The position numbers were made by a program, and so were the translations under genes. A DNA stretch of 5,597 nucleotides from an uncultured Acidimicrobiales bacterium. Lineage in GTDB: Bacteria; Actinomycetota; Acidimicrobiia; Acidimicrobiales; SZUA-35. The first letter of the stretch is position 1. Each line of letters opens with the position of its first letter. The notes beneath the pieces were generated by a model. That model ran no database searches. It was not told where the DNA came from and worked only from the letters and a program-made list of their open reading frames with translations. The DNA lies in assembly GCA_938028175.1 (NCBI GenBank), contig CALJAE010000163.1, forward strand, positions 1 to 5,597. Reading direction: 5' to 3'. Positions 1-5,260 of this stretch are shown in pieces.

Positions 1-793
1 TGACTGTGTCACGCCCGCAGCCACGCTGGACTATCGAGACTTCCCATGTCCATTCACCAACCACCCCAGTTGGAATCTCAACTTCGTAGATACCTATTGA
101 GCCCGTTAGCGTTGTAGGTTGATCGAATTCAAAGATATTGCCAGCTGCGTCGGTGATGGTGATTGTGTGCGGGTTCCTCGAGGTGTTGAGCGTACAACCA
201 GCCTCAGGTTCAATGGTGACAGTTACAATATCGCCTGGTTGATATGGATCTGCGGGCGACCAATCAACTGTTGGAACAGCATCAGCACTGCCTGCACCAA
301 ACACTACAAACACTACGCTCAATAGCAAAGCAATGGCAGATGAGCCAAGCGTCCGTCGGATTCTGCTCGGACGTGGCGGTGCAGCGAAAGCTAGAGCTGG
401 TTGTGTATCGATATTAGACAAAATGGAACTAACTTGGTCGAGACCTACTGAGGGCGGAGTCCAAATCTGTAGCTTTGCGCGTCGTTCAAACATAACTAGT
501 AACAATCCGCCAACCATCAAACAAAACCCGAAGGCAATCAGAATCTCCAGTGAAACTCCGGTAAAAGCTAACTCTTCTGTTCTAGCAGCAGCGTCGCCAG
601 CGACTCCTGCCGATCCCGTTGCAAGGTCAACGGTTGTCGAAGGTGTGGATCCAATGGCGACTTCAGAAGCTGAACCACTAGAAGTTGTTGTAGTTGGCTG
701 ACTAGTCGTGGTCGCAGCCACGACAGCCACCGTTGTGGCGGTCGTTGTTGTCGCTATACCTACTCCTGCGCCTACGCCTGTATCGCCGTACAT
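1..793 (-). CDS. Surface protein with internal LAFTG sorting-type signal and second signal-like helix (3' end beyond window)
   Basis: The frame is open for 264 codons from ATG at 793 to the left edge, so the C-terminus is missing. The ATG overlaps the glycosyltransferase stop (TAATG), and an in-frame stop lies at 832-830, so this start is well bounded; a weak GGGG ribosome site lies 7 bases upstream. Residues 14-60 are rich in Thr, Ser and Ala, like an exposed linker. Residues 75-79 read LAFTG, followed by a hydrophobic helix (about 82-102) and ERRAK, the three-part layout of an LPxTG-like (LAxTG) wall-anchoring signal. The frame then continues: a hydrophilic stretch (103-143), then RPSRIRR, a hydrophobic core (148-168) and SADA|VP, which resembles a signal peptide with an AxA cleavage site. 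From 173 on there is a beta-rich, Ig-like region with Cys residues. No classical N-terminal signal peptide is visible. By position and features it is the likely substrate of the operon's exosortase, or of a sortase elsewhere; that role is inferred. Confidence 0.75.
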   Translation of the reverse strand, partial: MYGDTGVGAGVGIATTTTATTVAVVAATTTSQPTTTTSSGSASEVAIGSTPSTTVDLATGSAGVAGDAAARTEELAFTGVSLEILIAFGFCLMVGGLLLVMFERRAKLQIWTPPSVGLDQVSSILSNIDTQPALAFAAPPRPSRIRRTLGSSAIALLLSVVFVVFGAGSADAVPTVDWSPADPYQPGDIVTVTIEPEAGCTLNTSRNPHTITITDAAGNIFEFDQPTTLTGSIGIYEVEIPTGVVGEWTWEVSIVQRGCGRDTV

Positions 794-2109
794 TATGTCG
801 CCCCGATCGGCTCGACAGCACGTCTGGTCTTAGCCCAGCCTTTACGACCAATCAACATACGGAAAGCTGCTTTCCAAGTTGCTAAGAAAGTCACATAGTT
901 GAAGAAGACAAAAGTATGGGCAAGCGCTATCGATTTGATGAGGCCTCGACCAGAACGGCGATGGTACATCCATCCATTTATGTATGCGGGAGTAAAAGAA
1001 AGTGCGTACATGCCAAAGGCAAGAACTAACTTAGTTATAAGCGCCGAATCGGCGATCTCAAAAACTGGGCTTCCCATGAATATAGTAACGGCAAAATAGA
1101 GCCCTATATGTAGCAAAATCGACCATGGAAGTATCAAAGTTATCGGCGCCAGCAAATACGTAGTCATTTCGGCTAGGGCTAAGCTCGAGAGCCATGGAGA
1201 ATTCCATAGCTCCCTGAGTCTAAAGGCGCATGTCATATGACCCTGCATCCATCTGGTGCGTTGACGCACTAAAGCCTTGACCGACGTTACTGCCTGTTGG
1301 CTAACCCAGGCATCCGGGGTCGAGTCAAGCCACCAACCGTTCGCAGCCAAACTAATTGCAAGGTCCAAGTCTTCGGTTAAAGACTCTGTCCAAGGTTCAC
1401 GCTCTAACCCCAACAACGCAGACAACCTGGTGAACTGGCCGTTGCCACCAAGGCTTACTGTGCCCACCCGGCTACGACCAATCTGTGGAACTGCGGAAAC
1501 TCCCCAAAATTCTAAGTCTTGATAGTCGGTTATAAGAGTGCCTGTATTTCGAATTCGAACCGGTAGTTGCACTCCCCCAACTCTTTCGCTGTCGAAGAGT
1601 CTCAACACTTTACCGACAGCTCCTTCAGACAGCTGACCATCGGCGTCCATAACGCAGATGACAACATGTGTAGGGTCGAGCTGCTCATCTTTTACCTTTT
1701 GCAGAACCTGTTTGTATGCAGCGTTTAGTGCTTTACCTTTGCCCAGTCTTGCTTCGGGAAGGGTTCGTTCGACCACTGACACTCTGTTGCTGTCGAATGA
1801 GGATGCTATTTGGACAGTGTCGTCTTCGGAATCATCGTCGATTACGATGATGTTGGCATTGGCATGCTGGGCAAGCGCAGCTGTAATCGTCGCCCCAATT
1901 ACAGCTTCTTCGTTTAGACATGGGACTAAGAAGTACATAGTGAATTTGTCTGCCGGGTCAGGGGTTTGAGACTCCAACTTTGCATCTCTAGAGCGAGCCT
2001 TTGGTGTCTGTTTCATGCCAATCCAGAAACTGGACACATACTGCCCTAGACCTAACGCAACAACGATGAACGAGACAACAGCAAAAGTTAGAATTAGGGC
2101 TTCGCTCAT
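793..2109 (-). CDS. Membrane-bound family 2 glycosyltransferase (exosortase-associated type)
   Basis: This 438-residue protein should transfer a sugar from a nucleotide-sugar donor at the inner face of the membrane. One N-terminal helix (about 5-30) precedes a cytoplasmic GT-A domain with PCLNEE (63-68), an acidic DDDSEDD patch (91-97), the DAD metal-binding motif (155-157), TEDLD with the likely catalytic Asp (245-249) and QRTRW (283-287), the Q-x-x-R-W signature of processive GT2 enzymes. Three or four helices follow (about 310-345, 355-375, 393-415). The ATG overlaps the exosortase stop (ATGA), and a good ribosome site, GAGGTGA, lies 7 bases upstream, which fixes the start. Cellulose or hyaluronan synthase-like enzymes share these motifs, but the size and adjacency to an exosortase fit the glycosyltransferase paired with XrtG in Gram-positives. 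The sugar and acceptor cannot be read from the sequence; an envelope polysaccharide or glycan on the neighbouring surface protein is plausible. Confidence 0.93.
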   Translation of the reverse strand: MSEALILTFAVVSFIVVALGLGQYVSSFWIGMKQTPKARSRDAKLESQTPDPADKFTMYFLVPCLNEEAVIGATITAALAQHANANIIVIDDDSEDDTVQIASSFDSNRVSVVERTLPEARLGKGKALNAAYKQVLQKVKDEQLDPTHVVICVMDADGQLSEGAVGKVLRLFDSERVGGVQLPVRIRNTGTLITDYQDLEFWGVSAVPQIGRSRVGTVSLGGNGQFTRLSALLGLEREPWTESLTEDLDLAISLAANGWWLDSTPDAWVSQQAVTSVKALVRQRTRWMQGHMTCAFRLRELWNSPWLSSLALAEMTTYLLAPITLILPWSILLHIGLYFAVTIFMGSPVFEIADSALITKLVLAFGMYALSFTPAYINGWMYHRRSGRGLIKSIALAHTFVFFNYVTFLATWKAAFRMLIGRKGWAKTRRAVEPIGAT

Positions 2110-2681
2110 GCTGGAATCACCTCGGCGGTGTCAGTATCGGTGGCAGTTCTGAATAGAAGAATCACACCGTATGAGACTGTTGCAACAGATAACGCTGTTC
2201 CTACCCAGTCGTGAACCACGATTAGTGTTGTCGCTCCGAACCTTCCACCAACTAAGAGGATTAGCACCAGGCGAATATGGTTACTTACTACGATGAATGC
2301 AGAAGCAAGCCCGACGGCGATTAGACGTTTACGCAAAGACGAACGAATCAGTGTTATCCCGAGTACCAAGATGCAAGCTATTCCGATTATGGCTGAGCAA
2401 GTCCGGGTGACGTTCACTAGGAGCAGGTCTTCTCCTGGCGGTGTTATTTGAACTCGACCAGGGAAGTCTGTGACTCCGACATTATCGCTGAAAGCACTAG
2501 CAACTAAGATGGCCCAGTCAGCTTCTAGCGACCGCACCAAGTCGCTTCCACCGAACAAAGCGACACCAGCAGCAATACCTGCGATGACAACACGAAATAG
2601 GCCAACACCAGAAACCGTGTCCTTGATTTTTGATGCAATCCCAGCCATCTGTACCCATCGACCAAAAAGGCCAGTAATCAA
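2106..2681 (-). CDS. Exosortase/archaeosortase family protein, small XrtG-like form
   Basis: This is a polytopic membrane protein of 191 residues from TTG, or 180 from ATG at 2648. It carries the three signature residues of the exosortase/archaeosortase family in order: Cys95 in TRTCSAI, Arg137 in NHIRLVL and His157 in HDWVG, each at the edge of a hydrophobic helix (about 30-46, 97-113, 119-133, 136-148, 161-177). Family members are thought to cleave a C-terminal sorting signal and transfer the protein to a new membrane or surface anchor. It is shorter than classical Gram-negative exosortases (about 260-300 or more) and close to Gram-positive XrtG. The TTG has no ribosome site before it, whereas the internal ATG at residue 12 has only a weak GATGGG, so the start is uncertain. 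It lies 27 bases after the MFS gene and overlaps the glycosyltransferase by 4 bases. The family call is firm; the subfamily is inferred from size and neighbour. Confidence 0.87.
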   Translation of the reverse strand: MITGLFGRWVQMAGIASKIKDTVSGVGLFRVVIAGIAAGVALFGGSDLVRSLEADWAILVASAFSDNVGVTDFPGRVQITPPGEDLLLVNVTRTCSAIIGIACILVLGITLIRSSLRKRLIAVGLASAFIVVSNHIRLVLILLVGGRFGATTLIVVHDWVGTALSVATVSYGVILLFRTATDTDTAEVIPA

Positions 2682-2708
2682 GGGGGTATTGGGTTAGCTA
2701 GCAGGGCC

Positions 2709-3905
2709 TTATCTGTCCATAGAAATTGACAAAGTGCGCTGAATTACTATAACCACAGGCACTAGCACGGAGATGTAGAGGCTTAGCTGCAATATCCATC
2801 CGTTGTCGGCTGCTATGCCTGCCAGTAGTGCCGCTACTGCTATTACTGCCCAACGAAGCAACGATATGACTGATAGTACTGAGGCTCTAACTTCTGGGGC
2901 TAGTCGTTCTTGCACATAGGACAAAACAAATGCTGCCATGTAGTCACCCAGTATTCGCATGGCCACGAAACCAACAATGAGTGTCACTATCATTCCAAAA
3001 CTGAGGATTAGATACCCCAGACTCACTGCTATTGCTGTGAGGTAGAGCCCTTTGACCGGGCCACCTACGAAGCCAAGTACTTTTGAGTAGTATCCGCCAG
3101 CAATCGCCTGCGCCAAAAATACTGGAATCAGCACCAGAAATATGTTGGTTTCGTCTAGTCCTGATTCTGTCGCTATCGAAAGCTCGAACGGACCCCATCC
3201 AACAACTGTTGCTATAGCTGCGACAACGGTTCCAAGTAGAACCACTGGTATCCATTGCCTCGACCCAACTGTTTGTTTCAGTTGTTTGAACCAAGATGTT
3301 TCGACCCTCTCGGCATTGCGGTTGACATCTTTGTCAGGTTCGATCGCTCGAGTTACCAAAGCGATTCCGGCAATGAGGTGAGTTATTGCTAGAAGCAAGA
3401 AAGGCGCCCCTCTAGCGAACAGGAACACCAGCGACCCGATCAGGGTGGCTAGTAGTTTAGAGGAGTTCCTGATCAGTATTTTCACAGCAAGATACGAATC
3501 GTATGATTCTTCTTCGCCAGCTTCTTTAAAGCTCTCGAAGACAAATGCTTCCAGAGCGCCAGAGTAGAAAGAGGAGCCAAGAAAGAAGACAACTACAGCT
3601 ATCAGAAGACTCCAAAATCCTGTGTTTAAGAATGTGAGCAGGTTGCCGAACGACGACAGGAACGCTGCCAATATTAGAACACGCCTGTGCCCTATCAGAT
3701 CTGACAACACACCAGAAGGCAATTCGGCCGACACAAGCACAGCGAGGCTAACAACAAATATGACTCCCACCTGGGTGTTAGTTACCGTGTCTTGAAAGAA
3801 GAACAGCCAGATCGCAGCGGTAAACCAACCGTGCATGACAGCAACGATCAGATACACAACCTTGATATTTGTTAGCCCGAACCCCGGCAGATACTTACTC
3901 AGCAC
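2709..3905 (-). CDS. MFS transporter, drug-efflux-like, substrate unknown
   Basis: A 398-residue integral membrane protein with about 12 predicted helices, the usual MFS length. Residues 61-75 (ELPSGVLSDLIGHRR) match MFS motif A in the loop between helices 2 and 3, including the Glu/Pro before it seen in proton-driven drug exporters. The segment at about 330-345 (APEVRASVLSV) resembles the loop leading into helix 11 in the same group. A charged central loop (about 190-208) separates two six-helix halves. The start is GTG at 3905 with no convincing ribosome site; a -10-like box lies just upstream, so a short-leader or leaderless transcript is possible. It is the first gene of the four-gene minus-strand operon and ends 27 bases before the exosortase start. 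The cargo is not evident; being first in an envelope-building operon it might move a lipid, sugar or precursor, but an unrelated efflux role is equally open. Confidence 0.9.
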   Translation of the reverse strand: MLSKYLPGFGLTNIKVVYLIVAVMHGWFTAAIWLFFFQDTVTNTQVGVIFVVSLAVLVSAELPSGVLSDLIGHRRVLILAAFLSSFGNLLTFLNTGFWSLLIAVVVFFLGSSFYSGALEAFVFESFKEAGEEESYDSYLAVKILIRNSSKLLATLIGSLVFLFARGAPFLLLAITHLIAGIALVTRAIEPDKDVNRNAERVETSWFKQLKQTVGSRQWIPVVLLGTVVAAIATVVGWGPFELSIATESGLDETNIFLVLIPVFLAQAIAGGYYSKVLGFVGGPVKGLYLTAIAVSLGYLILSFGMIVTLIVGFVAMRILGDYMAAFVLSYVQERLAPEVRASVLSVISLLRWAVIAVAALLAGIAADNGWILQLSLYISVLVPVVIVIQRTLSISMDR

Positions 3906-3909
3906 AATA

Positions 3910-3942
3910 ACTTTAACTATAAGGCTCTAACCACGAATTGAA
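3910..3942 (-). promoter_or_regulatory. Possible promoter of the MFS-exosortase-glycosyltransferase operon
   Basis: On the minus strand TATAGT (3921-3916) lies 10 bases before the GTG start, with a weak TTCAAT (3942-3937) 15 bases further upstream. A second overlapping TAnnnT box, TAAAGT, is at 3915-3910. There is no Shine-Dalgarno sequence between these boxes and the GTG, which fits a leaderless or nearly leaderless message. The boxes are short and AT-rich, so chance matches are possible. Confidence 0.3.
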
Positions 3943-4005
3943 TGATTGCTGTTATACGAAAGAACCCCAACTTTGGTCCGGTCAGGGCTTTCAATTGCGG
4001 TGTTC

Positions 4006-4028
4006 TTGGTGGGCCTCGCGGGACACCT
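4006..4028 (+). repeat. 23-bp direct repeat, copy 1
   Basis: The core GGTGGGCCTCGCGGGACACC (4008-4027), with TT before and T after, recurs perfectly in the same orientation at 5080-5102, and identity resumes for TCG after one mismatch. The core can fold: GGTG pairs with CACC and CC with GG around a TCGC loop, with a two-base mismatch bulge. Both copies are intergenic and flank the phzF-like gene, 1,074 bases apart. Confidence 0.85.
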
Positions 4029-4142
4029 CTCGAATCGCAGCTAGCGCGCCAACTAGAGCTGACTCTCCTTCGGCCAACGCCCAATCCGCACCGAAGTGTC
4101 TGTCCGGGAGACTCGCCGGATCAACGGCGCTCAGGGTTGGGG

Positions 4143-4179
4143 CCACGGATCGGCAATATGGTGATCGGGCCGTGGATCG
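4143..4179. promoter_or_regulatory. Inverted repeat with iterated GATCG words, possible operator
   Basis: CCACGG (4143-4148) and CCGTGG (4170-4175) form a 6-bp inverted repeat across a 21-base spacer. Overlapping this are three near-identical words, GGATCG at 4147, TGATCG at 4162 and GGATCG at 4174, spaced 15 and 12 bases apart. It lies about 60 bases before the ribosome site of the leader ORF, where an operator would sit. There is no direct evidence of a binding protein. Confidence 0.2.
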
Positions 4180-4228
4180 TTCATTAGTCACTTTCTTCTG
4201 CCCTCGCTTCTATTTCCACGCTGGACTA

Positions 4229-4242
4229 AGGAGGCGCGCTTG
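4229..4242 (+). promoter_or_regulatory. Strong Shine-Dalgarno site AGGAGG before a TTG codon
   Basis: AGGAGG (4229-4234) is a perfect anti-16S match with 5 bases (CGCGC) before TTG at 4240. It is the best ribosome site in the window, yet it sits 85 bases upstream of the phzF-like ATG. It is therefore best explained by the short ORF that starts at 4240. Confidence 0.45.
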
Positions 4243-4323
4243 AAGCGATTGCCCTGGGTATCGCTGGGCACCTTCAACTTCTTTCTCTTCGATAATTCAC
4301 GATGTGTTAAAATGCGAATATGA
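4240..4323 (+). CDS. Possible 27-residue leader peptide coupled to the phzF-like gene
   Basis: A short frame begins TTG AAG CGA after a perfect AGGAGG and ends in TGA at 4321-4323, overlapping the phzF-like ATG as ATGA. The peptide starts MKRLPWVSLG, has a Phe-rich hydrophobic middle (TFNFFLF, residues 11-17) and ends with basic RCVKMRI. That is too short and too polar at the end for a clear signal peptide. The layout (strong ribosome site, ATGA overlap, a downstream gene with no ribosome site of its own) suggests translation of the leader could deliver ribosomes to the phzF-like start. The competing reading is that the downstream gene has its own leaderless promoter (TAAAAT at 4308) and this frame is chance. 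The peptide resembles nothing I recognise. Confidence 0.35.
   Translation: MKRLPWVSLGTFNFFLFDNSRCVKMRI
4308..4313 (+). promoter_or_regulatory. -10 box TAAAAT placed for a leaderless transcript
   Basis: TAAAAT ends exactly 6 bases before the ATG at 4320, the spacing expected if transcription begins at the A of the start codon, as is common in actinobacteria. The bases between (GCGAAT) contain no ribosome site. No good -35 is seen near 4285-4290, which is usual for such promoters. It overlaps the 3' end of the possible leader ORF. Confidence 0.45.
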
Positions 4324-5012
4324 TTGACGTTCACCTACTTCGAGTATTCGCCGACGAAACAGGTCGTTTCGGTGACAACGCAACGATCGTGCTTGACGAA
4401 GATCGCTCTATCTCGGATAGCTCCCGCAGGGATATTGCAGAGCGGCTCAACGATTCTTATTCGACAGTCGAGACTGCGTTCGTGAATAGCGTTGACCGCC
4501 GAGACATCAGTATCGTGCATCAGCAAGGCGAGATAGACTTTGCGGGTGTAGTTGCACTTGGCGCAGCGTGGTTCTTCGAGGAGCTCGCTGGCGAGCCGAT
4601 CTCGAGTATGACTAGCCGAGGCGGCAACATAGACGTCTTTTCCGATGACGGCGTCTCTTGGGTTCGCGCTGGACTCGATGCGATGCCTCCGTGGAACCAT
4701 GTTCAGATGGAAAGTGCGCTGGATGTAGAGGCGATTGATGTTGCGGACACCGCCAAGTGGGATCATCGGATGGTTTGGGCTTGGCTCGACCGTGACGCTG
4801 GGGTTGTCCGAGCGCGCACTTTCGCAACGGACTGGGATATTCCAGAGGCACAGGGCAACGGATCCGGCTCCATGATGCTGGCGGCACAACTTGATCGGCC
4901 GATAAGGATTGTTCATGGTGATGGATGCGTAATCCATGCTCGGCCTGCGGGGGGAGATCACGCCGACATCGGCGGACGCGTGGTGCAACAGGACCGTGTA
5001 ACGATTGAGTAA
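4320..5012 (+). CDS. PhzF-like epimerase/isomerase family protein, active site altered
   Basis: A 230-residue cytosolic protein with the two-lobed PhzF (diaminopimelate-epimerase-like) layout. The first lobe begins VHLLRVFADETGRFGDNATIVLDE, with residues 5-15 and 16-28 forming the opening strands, then IAERLNDSYSTVETAFV (39-55) and DFAGVVALGAAW (73-84). The second lobe carries VVRARTFA (162-169), EAQGNGSGS (176-184), IVHGDGCVIHARP (197-209) and IGGRVV (217-222). Length fits the short actinobacterial PhzF-like group rather than a truncation. In PhzF the catalytic Glu lies in SETxFV; here Glu51 (VETAFV) keeps it. The GHPT motif with its His is replaced by GVVA (76-79), and the EDPATGSA loop has lost its Asp while keeping a Ser. 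It may therefore be inactive, bind a ligand, or catalyse something different. No phenazine genes are near. It ends just before a strong terminator, so it is probably the last gene of its transcript. Confidence 0.85.
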   Translation: MIDVHLLRVFADETGRFGDNATIVLDEDRSISDSSRRDIAERLNDSYSTVETAFVNSVDRRDISIVHQQGEIDFAGVVALGAAWFFEELAGEPISSMTSRGGNIDVFSDDGVSWVRAGLDAMPPWNHVQMESALDVEAIDVADTAKWDHRMVWAWLDRDAGVVRARTFATDWDIPEAQGNGSGSMMLAAQLDRPIRIVHGDGCVIHARPAGGDHADIGGRVVQQDRVTIE

Positions 5013-5038
5013 TCTTCTTATTGGCTACGACGTAGCAA

Positions 5039-5066
5039 AAACCCCGCAGACGAATCTGCGGGGTTT
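5039..5066. terminator. Strong bidirectional Rho-independent terminator
   Basis: AAACCCCGCAGA (5039-5050) pairs perfectly with TCTGCGGGGTTT (5055-5066), a 12-bp GC-rich stem around a CGAA loop, which reads as TTCG on the minus strand. On the plus strand it stops the phzF-like gene 26 bases after its stop codon, with TTT inside the stem. On the minus strand it is followed by five T residues and can stop the gene arriving from the right edge. It sits between two convergent genes, the expected place for a shared terminator. Confidence 0.93.
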
Positions 5067-5079
5067 GAGTATTGATCTT

Positions 5080-5102
5080 TTGGTGGGCCTCGCGGGACAC
5101 CT
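5080..5102 (+). repeat. 23-bp direct repeat, copy 2
   Basis: Perfect second copy of the repeat at 4006-4028 in the same orientation, 13 bases after the terminator. Identity to copy 1 stops abruptly on both sides apart from a TCG four bases on (5104-5106), so the shared unit is short. It is intergenic, between the convergent phzF-like gene and the nuclease-like gene. Confidence 0.85.
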
Positions 5103-5134
5103 TTCGCAACTTTCTGCAAGTGGTAGAGCGCCGT

Positions 5135-5162
5135 GGCCTTCGTTCAAAAAGAAGTGAAGGCC
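5135..5162. other. Hairpin in the convergent intergenic region
   Basis: GGCCTTC (5135-5141) and GAAGGCC (5156-5162) form a perfect 7-bp stem. Inside it TTC (5143-5145) can pair with GAA (5151-5153) around an AAAAA loop, giving a nearly continuous hairpin. No U-tract follows on either strand, so it is not a typical intrinsic terminator. It lies in the 3' untranslated region of the minus-strand gene and may stabilise that RNA or belong to a small RNA. The remainder of 5103-5260 holds nothing I recognise. Confidence 0.5.
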
Positions 5163-5260
5163 GGGCGGTCGGTGAAGCTACTTCTGCTTCTTTATCTTTT
5201 GAACTGTTCGGTCTTTGCAAGCTCGACGAGGCCACGTCGGGTGGCACGAACGCATACGGC

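Larger units (their letters stand above)
3906..4239. other. Divergent intergenic region without a convincing gene
   Basis: This stretch separates the minus-strand operon from the plus-strand phzF-like gene. Short open frames exist on both strands. The best is a minus-strand GTG frame at 4191-3991 of 66 codons, but it has Ser/Arg-rich composition, no recognisable domain and a poor ribosome site, so I do not call it. Contents that can be supported are the possible operon promoter next to 3905, the first copy of the 23-bp repeat (4006-4028), and an inverted repeat with repeated GATCG words (4143-4179). The rest shows nothing I recognise; a decayed gene cannot be excluded. Confidence 0.5.

Noticed and set aside
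333..701. Plus-strand open frame of 122 codons
   Set aside because: It lies opposite the partial surface-protein gene; its low-complexity Ser/Ala/Thr content is a shadow of the Thr-rich region on the minus strand, and it has no ribosome site or domain.
707..739. Tandem small hairpins (CGTGG/CCACG and GCCAC/GTGGC)
   Set aside because: They fall inside the repetitive Thr/Val/Ala codons at the start of the surface-protein gene, where such short complementarities arise easily.
3991..4191. Minus-strand GTG frame of 66 codons ending in VSREAHQEHRN
   Set aside because: The end of the frame is the 23-bp repeat, no domain is recognised and the ribosome site is weak; kept only as a possible remnant within the intergenic region.
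4335..4988. Minus-strand open frame of 217 codons opposite the phzF-like gene
   Set aside because: The plus strand encodes clear PhzF motifs here; the antisense frame is rich in Arg, His and Ser with no recognisable domain.
4006..5102. Integron-type gene cassette bounded by attC sites
   Set aside because: The flanking repeats lack paired GTTRRRY/RYYYAAC core sites and an integrase is not in the window.
5117..5135. tRNA-like D-arm string AGTGGTAGAGCGCC
   Set aside because: No matching T-arm (GGTTCGAATCC-like), anticodon stem or acceptor pairing follows at the right distance.
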